From: Endomicrobium sp.
GTDB lineage: Bacteria; Elusimicrobiota; Endomicrobiia; Endomicrobiales; Endomicrobiaceae
Reading direction: 5' to 3'
NCBI GenBank assembly: GCA_031277075.1
Contig: JAISLV010000027.1
Span: 1-17,315 of the forward strand
DNA length: 17,315 bases
The position numbers were made by a program, and so were the translations under genes. The notes beneath the pieces are model-generated. The model saw only the letters and a program-made list of their open reading frames with translations. It had not been told where the DNA came from and made no database searches. Below are positions 14,836 through 17,315 of this stretch, piece after piece; position 1 is the stretch's first letter, and each line of letters opens with the position of its first letter.

Positions 14836-15010
14836 GCGTCTCTAAAAACCCTAACGCCAGTCCTTGCCTTGCGCCTTGTGACATTGTCTTTGCGGCATTT
14901 GGGCATAAGAAAATTTGTCCGTCTTTGCTCTTAGGGCGCGGCTTACATTTTCTTTTTTGAACTGCCGCAAAATTTGCGGCAATTACGAGCATTATAGTTT
15001 TTAGAGACGC
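14836..15010. repeat. 175-bp element bounded by a perfect 14-bp inverted repeat
   Basis: GCGTCTCTAAAAAC (14836-14849) and GTTTTTAGAGACGC (14997-15010) are exact inverted repeats. They fill most of the intergenic space between ilvE and tamB. The same core recurs at 1084-1099. Inside is a perfect palindrome at 14963-14981. A -10-like TATAAT on the minus strand (14991-14996) abuts the right arm, but no convincing -35 was seen. The interior carries no transposase. A MITE-like or other small repeated element is the best guess. Confidence 0.5.
14963..14981. repeat. Perfect palindrome TGCCGCAAAATTTGCGGCA
   Basis: Nine-base arms flank a single central A. It lies about 40 bp downstream of the ilvE stop. 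No T-run follows on the minus strand (GTTCAAAAAAG), so a classical intrinsic terminator is not supported. It could be a protein-binding site or an internal part of the surrounding element. Confidence 0.5.
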
Positions 15011-15021
15011 CCATTTGTTTT

Positions 15022-15897
15022 TTACTTTATTGGAACTCCGCTAAGCCTTGTAAGGCTTTTAAATTCTTTTATAAGTTTTACGGTAATTTTGCCGGGCGTT
15101 CCGTCCGATATTTTCCTTAAATCAACGCATACTACGGGTATAATTTCAGCCGCAGTCCCCGTAAGAAAGCATTCGTCTGCGGTATATACGTCGTAAATCG
15201 TAAGAAGCTGTTCTTTTACGGGAATTTTTAATTTATTTTTTGCAAGCTCAATAGCGGCGTTTCTGGTAATTCCTTCTAACGCGCCTGAGGACGCGGGCGG
15301 AGTGTATACCGCCCCGTTTTTGACTAAAAATATGTTGTCGCCCGTGCATTCCACCACGTATCCTTCGGAATTTAACATTATGGTTTCCATAACGCCCGCT
15401 CTAATAGCTTCAATTTTAGCCATGATATTGTTTAAATAATTGAGCGATTTAATATTGGGGCTTAACGAATCGGGTCTTATTCTTCTCGTTGAGGCTGTGA
15501 CGACTTCCATGCCTTTTTCATAAAGTTCCGCAGGATATAAGGAAATATTGTCGGTTATTATTATTATAGACGGCGCGCCCGTGCATTTGCGCGGGTCAAG
15601 CCCTAAATCGCCTACGCCTCTTGTAACTATCATTCTTATATAAGCGTCTTTTAAATTGTTTGCCAAAAGCGTTTTAATCGTAGCTTTTTCCATCTCTTTT
15701 TTGCTTATCGGTATTTCAAGGTTAATGGCTTTTGCCGACGCCCAAAGCCTGTCAAGATGTTCTTTAAATCGGAATATCCTTGAATTATAAGCTCTAATTC
15801 CTTCAAAAATTCCGTCGCCGTAAAGCAATCCGTGGTCAAAAACAGAAATTTTTGCCTCGTCGCTTGGAACAAGTTTTCCGTCAAGGTAAATCTTCAT
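15022..15897 (-). CDS. ilvE: Branched-chain amino acid aminotransferase (class IV)
   Basis: PLP enzyme for the last step of valine, leucine and isoleucine synthesis, with glutamate as amino donor. The 291-aa length is typical. Motifs are HGLLYGDGIFEGIRAY (22-37), R50 in the phosphate-site helix region, the PLP lysine K150 in IKSLNYLNN, E183 in VVECTGDNIF (contacts the pyridine N), GITRNAAIELA and the FLTGTAAEIIPV segment near 245-256. D-amino acid aminotransferase and aminodeoxychorismate lyase share the fold, but the DGIFEGIRAY start and SLNYLNN lysine motif favour IlvE. The ribosome binding site AGGGGA lies about 7-9 nt before the ATG. It is followed by the inverted-repeat element and preceded by a 107-bp gap after lolD. 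Confidence 0.94.
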   Translation of the reverse strand: MKIYLDGKLVPSDEAKISVFDHGLLYGDGIFEGIRAYNSRIFRFKEHLDRLWASAKAINLEIPISKKEMEKATIKTLLANNLKDAYIRMIVTRGVGDLGLDPRKCTGAPSIIIITDNISLYPAELYEKGMEVVTASTRRIRPDSLSPNIKSLNYLNNIMAKIEAIRAGVMETIMLNSEGYVVECTGDNIFLVKNGAVYTPPASSGALEGITRNAAIELAKNKLKIPVKEQLLTIYDVYTADECFLTGTAAEIIPVVCVDLRKISDGTPGKITVKLIKEFKSLTRLSGVPIK

Positions 15898-16004
15898 TTG
15901 TCTTTCCCCTTTTTGTCGGCGGCAAAATTAAAAGCGTAAAAAGAAAATTTGTATTGCGCGCCGTTTTGAGATTTCTGCCGTTTTTTAGTTTTCAGTTTTC
16001 AGCT

Positions 16005-16676
16005 TTACGTTTTGTCGCATATAATTTTTCCGTCTTTCATTTTAATTTGAACGTCGGTTTTTGCGGCAAGCTCTTCGTTATGCGTCACCAAAACTAAAGT
16101 CGCTTTATTTTCCGCCGCGCTGTTTAATAAAAGCTCTTCTATAGCTTCGCCCGTTTCTCTGTCTAAATTTCCAGTAGGCTCGTCTGCAAAAATTATCTTA
16201 GGGCTGTTTATTAAAGCTCTCGCCAAAGCCGCCCTCTGCTGTTCGCCGCCTGAAAGTTCGCTTGGAAAATGATTTTTTCTATGCGTTAAACCGGTCTTTT
16301 CAAGCAGTTCTTGAGACCTTGCGGCAAATTTTTTTTTGTCGTTCCACACTGGAATTAAAATGTTTTCAAGCACGGTAAAATCCGAAAGAAGATAGTGAAA
16401 TTGAAACATAAAGCCGATATTTTCTTTTCTCATCGCGCACAAAAACGAATCGCTTAAAGCGAAACAATCTTTGCCGTCTATTAACGCTTTGCCTAGCGTG
16501 GGTCTGTCCATCAAACCTAAAATATGAATTAACGTGCTTTTTCCCGCGCCCGACGGACCTGTAAAAGCGACTTTCTGACCCGACGCGATATCAATGCGGA
16601 TATTTTTTAAAATCTCAACGTCGGCTCCCGCGCGCTTTGTGTAGCTTTTACTTAAATTGATTGTTTGTATTCTCAT
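16005..16676 (-). CDS. lolD: ABC transporter ATPase, LolD/MacB family (lipoprotein release)
   Basis: This 223-aa ATPase has Walker A GPSGAGKST (40-48), a Q-loop at Q92, signature LSGGEQQRAALARAL (141-155), Walker B IIFADEP (161-167) and switch H199. The QRAALARALINSPKIIFADEPTGNLD context is characteristic of the LolD/MacB/FtsE group. Together with the adjacent FtsX-like permease (95 bp upstream) it is assigned to the Lol exporter, which extracts lipoproteins from the inner membrane. MacB-type export cannot be fully excluded from the ATPase alone. The ATG at 16676 has only a weak ribosome binding site. A dispersed repeat (16721-16748) lies in the gap before it. Confidence 0.9.
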   Translation of the reverse strand: MRIQTINLSKSYTKRAGADVEILKNIRIDIASGQKVAFTGPSGAGKSTLIHILGLMDRPTLGKALIDGKDCFALSDSFLCAMRKENIGFMFQFHYLLSDFTVLENILIPVWNDKKKFAARSQELLEKTGLTHRKNHFPSELSGGEQQRAALARALINSPKIIFADEPTGNLDRETGEAIEELLLNSAAENKATLVLVTHNEELAAKTDVQIKMKDGKIICDKT

Positions 16677-16720
16677 AAAATGTCCGTATAACCTTTTGTA
16701 AAGAGACTTGCCCGGCGGCT

Positions 16721-16748
16721 AACTGCAGCCCCTGAAAAATTCACGGCG
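16721..16748 (+). repeat. Second copy of intergenic repeat AACTGCAGnCCCTGAA
   Basis: AACTGCAGCCCCTGAA matches 1121-1136 at 15 of 16 positions, and the following A-rich spacer and TTCA(C)GGCG also correspond. Here the inverted repeat is degenerate (TTCACGG instead of TTCAGGG). It sits in the 95-bp gap between the Lol permease and lolD. Upstream AAAGAGAC (16700-16707) recalls the AGAGAC core found before the first copy. Confidence 0.45.
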
Positions 16749-16770
16749 TCAAACGACCGCGCAAGCCGTA

Positions 16771-17315
16771 TCAGCCGTATCTTATCGCTTCAAGAGGGTC
16801 AAGTTTTGAGACCTGATACGCAGGATAAATGCCCGCAAAAACAGTTATCGCAAACGCGCAAACCGCTACGGAAATTATATCGCCCGCAGATATTGCCACA
16901 GGCAGCCTGTCAACGTAGTATATCCCCTGCGGCAGCTTAAATATTTCAAAATGTTTCAGCGCAAGACTTACGCCCGCGCCTATAATTATGCCTAGTACGG
17001 AACCTAAAGAGCCGACCGCTATTCCCTCGTAAAAAAATATTTTCGCTATCGTTAATTTTGAAAAGCCCATCGCCGACATTATGCCTATTTCTTTTGATTT
17101 TTGGACGCTTAAAAGCAGCAAATTTGAAATGATATTAAACGCGGCGACTAAAATGATAAGACCTAAAATTATAAACATCATTATTTTTTCAAGCTTCAGC
17201 GCGGAAAAAAGATTTTTATTCATTTCCGTCCACGCTTTAACGGAATACGGATAAGTTATTTTTTTTTGAAGTTTTTGCGCCGCGTAAAACGCCTTGTCAA
17301 AACTATGCGTTTTAA
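16771..17315 (-). CDS. Lol-type lipoprotein-releasing ABC permease (C-terminal part, cut by window edge)
   Basis: The reading frame is open to the right edge, giving the last 180 residues. The Met at 17223 is internal, because the in-frame upstream residues include SVKAWTEMNKNLFSALKLEK, a conserved junction in LolC/LolE-type permeases. Three membrane segments follow: MFIILGLIILVAAFNIISNL, a Gly-rich helix (EGIAVGSLGSVLGIIIGAG), and SVAVCAFAITVFAGIYPAYQ. Between them lies the FtsX/MacB coupling segment VQKSKEIGIMSAMGFS, and the C-terminus is KLDPLEAIRYG. This is the MacB/FtsX-like permease domain. Whether it is LolC, LolE or the single LolF-type permease cannot be decided from the fragment. 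lolD lies downstream in the same direction. Confidence 0.92.
   Translation of the reverse strand, partial: KTHSFDKAFYAAQKLQKKITYPYSVKAWTEMNKNLFSALKLEKIMMFIILGLIILVAAFNIISNLLLLSVQKSKEIGIMSAMGFSKLTIAKIFFYEGIAVGSLGSVLGIIIGAGVSLALKHFEIFKLPQGIYYVDRLPVAISAGDIISVAVCAFAITVFAGIYPAYQVSKLDPLEAIRYG

Noticed and set aside
14724..14906. 60-aa minus-strand frame before tamB
   Set aside because: It overlaps the tamB start in another frame, is extremely Arg/Lys-rich and runs through the left arm and interior of the inverted-repeat element. No ribosome binding site was seen.
17221..17223. ATG as the start of a 150-aa permease
   Set aside because: The frame stays open upstream to the window edge and encodes conserved permease sequence, so this Met is internal and the gene is partial.

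Overview
All genes in this 17.3 kb AT-rich window lie on the minus strand, so transcription runs from high to low coordinates. The content is that of a diderm, fermentative or anaerobic bacterium: a TamB-like outer-membrane biogenesis protein, a Lol lipoprotein exporter, a secretin-type outer-membrane pore, GTP-dependent PEP carboxykinase and glycine-cleavage genes. Gene content and style (AT-rich, compact, Tad/type IV pilin-like genes) are compatible with an Elusimicrobiota/Endomicrobia-like genome. That placement is an inference from general knowledge, not something the sequence proves.

Layout in transcription order (right to left). (1) The C-terminal part of a Lol/MacB-type permease is cut by the right edge and is followed by its ATPase lolD. 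(2) ilvE. (3) An intergenic region of about 260 bp holding an element bounded by a perfect 14-bp inverted repeat. (4) A tightly packed run: tamB (1547 aa), lpd, gcvT, a secretin-core protein with no periplasmic N-domains, three small to medium TadE/TadG-like membrane-anchored proteins, and rmlA. In the last five genes the junctions are ATGA overlaps, a 1-nt gap with a TTG start, and a 14-nt overlap. (5) A short intergenic region with a 17-bp imperfect palindrome, then an atypical long ndk. (6) pckG, closed by a strong hairpin terminator. (7) A 540-bp intergenic region with repeats, a second terminator-like hairpin and a clear sigma70-type promoter. That promoter drives a 59-aa unrecognised small gene and then metY, which is cut by the left edge.

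How the genes fit together. The lol genes and tamB serve the outer membrane. lpd and gcvT are the L- and T-proteins of the glycine cleavage system; H and P are not in the window. The secretin/TadE/TadG block looks like a reduced Tad-pilus-like or secretion locus without its own ATPase or platform protein. rmlA makes dTDP-glucose for surface polysaccharide. pckG links oxaloacetate and PEP, ndk balances nucleotides, and ilvE and metY belong to amino-acid metabolism.

The points most worth a second look are the mini-secretin plus pseudopilin block, the small gene and long leader in front of metY, the two families of short intergenic repeats, and the variant active-site region of the NDK.
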